From Candidatus Kuenenia stuttgartensis (GTDB lineage Bacteria > Bacteroidota > Bacteroidia > Chitinophagales > Chitinophagaceae): a stretch of DNA of 28,562 nt. Each line of letters opens with the position of its first letter. Position 1 is the stretch's first letter. Below are positions 26,644 to 28,562 of the stretch, piece by piece. Made by a program: the position numbers and the translations under genes. Where the stretch lies: NCBI GenBank assembly GCA_943330835.2, contig CALQJH020000002.1:1-28562 (forward strand), given 5' to 3'. The notes below the pieces were generated by a model. The model saw nothing but the letters and a program-made list of their open reading frames with translations, did no database searches and was not told the origin of the DNA.

Positions 26644-27912
26644 ATGAAAAAATGGATCGTTATGCTGGTTTTTTTTGTTTCGACAAAATCATTTTCGCAA
26701 GTAAAAATTAATGAAGAATTAAAAACATTAATCAACCAGTCTTTTGCTTTTTTTCCAAAAATTAAAGAGGTTGAAAACACAACAATAACCGCAGAGGAAA
26801 ATTTAAAATCTGTCAGATTAAATAAAATGCCAGAAATAGATGCTACTGCTTCTTACCATTATTTAATGCCGAAAATTAGTTTCCCCATTGGAGGGAAAGA
26901 GGTACAATTTGCTCCGGTGAATAATTTCTCCACGTCCATAGGCGGCTCTTATACTTTATTCGATTTCGGAAGATTAAAAGCGAATATTGCCAAAGCAAAA
27001 GCCGCTATCGCATTTACAAAACACGATGTTCAATTTGCCAAACAACAATTAGCGAATCAAATTACAACCATTTATTACAACATCATTTATTTACAAAAAG
27101 CAATTGGGGTGAAAGACAGCGTGATTAATTATTTAAGAGAAAATAAAAACTTTGTTGCCAATAAAGCCAAGAACGGCGACATGCTGGAATTGGATGTGCT
27201 TAATCTTCAAGCATACATCGATGACGAAGAAAATAAAAAATTAGATTTAACAACTGCACTTGAAAAACAATTCAATCTATTAGAATATACAACCGGCGGG
27301 AAAAACACAACGGGTCAAGTATTTGATTTTAATATCGAAAATACAGATGCTACGACATCTCCAAACAATGCCGAAATGGCTTTATCAATTGATAAAATAA
27401 CACAGGCAAATAAAGAGTTAGACCTGGTTAAGCTTAATAATAAACCTTCGGTAGGGTTACACGCCGGAACTGGATTTAAAAATGGATTTGTTCCGGAAGT
27501 GAATGATATGCGATTTAATTATTTAGCGGGTATTTCATTAAATATTCCTATTTATAATTTCGGAAAAAACAAACAACAAATTAAAATACAGGAAAGTATT
27601 GTGAAGCAAGCAACACTCAACCAGGTGACCATTATCAGCAACCACAAAAAAGATCTGCAACAAGCAAACATTGATATTAAGTCTAACACAGCAAGAATAA
27701 AAAATGCCAAAAGCCAGGTTGATGCCTGTATAATGGCTCAAAAAATCACAACAAGCAGATTTAAAAATGGCGTTGCAACTTATCTCGATGTTGAAGCCGC
27801 TGCAACAAATGTTCAAAAAGCTTTGTTGTCGCAGTTGCAATGTGAATATCAATTGTGTTTAGCAAAAGTAGAATGGGCAAGGGTTATAGGGTTTGACTAC
27901 TGGGATAAATAG
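26644..27912 (+). CDS. TolC-family outer membrane efflux protein
   Basis: A 422-aa outer-membrane channel of the OEP family. Residues 1-19 are a signal peptide (VMLVFFVSTKSFSQ). Two structurally repeated halves are visible, each with a long helical hairpin: the first contains ENLKSVRLNKMPEIDATASY and GGSYTLFDFGRLKANIAKAKAA, the second LDLVKLNNKPSVGLHAGTGF, LAGISLNIPIYNFGKNKQQI and FKNGVATYLDVEAAATNVQKA. Length is normal for the family. As last gene of the emrA-emrB-like operon it supplies the exit duct. No clear intrinsic terminator follows it. Confidence 0.92.
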   Translation: MKKWIVMLVFFVSTKSFSQVKINEELKTLINQSFAFFPKIKEVENTTITAEENLKSVRLNKMPEIDATASYHYLMPKISFPIGGKEVQFAPVNNFSTSIGGSYTLFDFGRLKANIAKAKAAIAFTKHDVQFAKQQLANQITTIYYNIIYLQKAIGVKDSVINYLRENKNFVANKAKNGDMLELDVLNLQAYIDDEENKKLDLTTALEKQFNLLEYTTGGKNTTGQVFDFNIENTDATTSPNNAEMALSIDKITQANKELDLVKLNNKPSVGLHAGTGFKNGFVPEVNDMRFNYLAGISLNIPIYNFGKNKQQIKIQESIVKQATLNQVTIISNHKKDLQQANIDIKSNTARIKNAKSQVDACIMAQKITTSRFKNGVATYLDVEAAATNVQKALLSQLQCEYQLCLAKVEWARVIGFDYWDK

Positions 27913-28254
27913 CATCTGTTGAAAAGAAGTTTTTTATCCCTTCTTGTACGAATAAACTTATTTTTTTACGCAATGCCAACTAAATAAAATTTAGCGAAAA
28001 AATTTGGTACTGCTGTTTGGGTATTCGTAATATTGCAATATCGCAATATTGCAATATTACTTCAGGCCTTAAATACACACCCCCTATTCTAAACAATTTC
28101 AGCAACCCATTACCCATTATCTTTTTAAAAAAAGTTTGACAATTTTTTTTGTACCTTATGAAAAAATTAGAAAACAAAAAATAGCCCTTTAAATAGATTT
28201 ATTTTTATTAAGGGCATAACATACCAAGCCAACCTTTAAAAAACTACATAACAA
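27913..28254. other. Intergenic region with palindromic and inverted repeats
   Basis: No gene is supported. It contains the 34-bp near-palindrome at 28027-28060 (listed separately) and a 6-bp inverted repeat GCCCTT (28184-28189) / AAGGGC (28210-28215) with a 20-nt AT-rich spacer before the DUF1003 gene. TTTGACA at 28135-28141 followed by TACCTTATG at 28152-28160 resembles a Bacteroidota promoter, but the spacing is shorter than the consensus. Confidence 0.5.
28027..28060. repeat. 34-bp near-perfect palindrome made of GCAATATT-type octamers
   Basis: The stretch begins GTAATATTGCAATATC and ends GCAATATTGCAATATTAC. Read against its reverse complement it differs only at one symmetric pair of positions near the centre. 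It can also be read as tandem octamers (TGCAATAT, CGCAATAT, TGCAATAT). It lies 115 nt after the TolC-like gene and about 195 nt before the DUF1003 gene, and could be an operator, a hairpin or a small repeat family member. Confidence 0.8.
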
Positions 28255-28562
28255 ATGAAATCTAAAACATGGCACGAGAAACACGAAGAGGGACAAGACT
28301 TCGGAGATAAAGTTGCAGACAGTGTTGCTAATGGTATTGGATCCTGGAGATTTATCATCTGGCAAACCATTATTGTTATCTGCTGGATGATTGTAAACGT
28401 TATCGCATTTATAAAACATTGGGACCCCTATCCTTTTATTTTATTGAATTTGATTTTCTCTACACAAGCCGCTTATGCTGCTCCAATTATCATGATGTCG
28501 CAAAACAGACAAAATGAACGTGATCGCATACAAGCACAACACGATTATCAAATTAATATCGA
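28255..28562 (+). CDS. DUF1003 family membrane protein, 3' end outside window
   Basis: The frame opens at ATG 28255 and is open to the right edge (102 codons seen). The sequence matches DUF1003: a charged N-terminus, GDKVADSVANGIGSWRFII, a first hydrophobic segment (WQTIIVICWMIVNVIAF), then WDPYPFILLNLIFSTQAAY and APIIMMSQNRQNERDR, the last being the most recognisable family stretch. Two closely spaced transmembrane helices with a short loop containing the WDPYPF motif are predicted. The function of the family is not known. It is preceded by a ~340-bp gap, so it is probably transcribed separately from the efflux operon. Confidence 0.88.
   Translation, partial: MKSKTWHEKHEEGQDFGDKVADSVANGIGSWRFIIWQTIIVICWMIVNVIAFIKHWDPYPFILLNLIFSTQAAYAAPIIMMSQNRQNERDRIQAQHDYQINI

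Noticed and set aside
27913..27960. Intrinsic terminator after the TolC-like gene
   Set aside because: Only a weak AAGAAG/CTTCTT pairing with a large AT loop is visible, not enough to call.
27980..28419. Minus-strand frames of 65 and 76 codons
   Set aside because: The first lies in a non-coding gap with a palindrome and the second opposes the recognisable DUF1003 gene.

Overview
The window looks like a chromosomal segment from a member of the Bacteroidota. It is AT-rich. It carries the C-terminal sorting domain of type IX secretion (CHU_C / type B, beginning YVPNAFTPDGDGLNDVF). The very large secreted protein is built of PKD/Ig-like, SprB-like and P-domain modules typical of gliding Bacteroidota. 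KdsB indicates an outer membrane with Kdo-containing lipopolysaccharide. Order and genus cannot be fixed from the sequence alone.

Layout. (1) 1-5939, minus strand: a 172-aa secreted protein of unknown function, and 2 nt behind it a huge modular surface protein (at least 1806 codons) that runs off the left edge inside a 57-residue tandem repeat array. (2) 6148-6856, minus strand: a headless, frameshifted remnant of another type IX-secreted protein. (3) 6949-7677, plus strand: kdsB. (4) 7681-23503, minus strand: sixteen tightly packed co-oriented genes for one surface glycan. In transcription order these are ABC permease (Wzm), ABC ATPase with C-terminal extension (Wzt), GT14, TylF-type methyltransferase, class I methyltransferase, three GT2, three membrane acyltransferases, GT2, polysaccharide pyruvyl transferase family protein, GT2 (with the upstream GT2 this makes five GT2 in all), and two GT4. 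(5) 23504-23986: divergent intergenic region. (6) 23987-27912, plus strand: an EmrA-EmrB-TolC-type tripartite exporter. (7) 28255 to the right edge, plus strand: start of a DUF1003 membrane protein.

How the genes fit together. The glycan locus has a Wzm/Wzt exporter and no Wzx flippase or Wzy polymerase in the window. The inferred route is therefore assembly on a lipid carrier in the cytoplasm, decoration by methyl and possibly pyruvyl groups, and export by the ABC transporter, with acyl groups added by the membrane acyltransferases. The Wzt C-terminal extension together with two methyltransferases suggests, but does not prove, a modified chain end recognised for export. No nucleotide-sugar synthesis genes, initiating transferase or ligase are present, so these must lie elsewhere.

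Nothing here is a clearly new system. The items most worth following are the mosaic repeats of the giant surface protein, its coupling to the small secreted protein, the decapitated sorting-domain remnant beside it, the multiply decorated ABC-exported glycan, and a 34-bp near-palindrome at 28027-28060.
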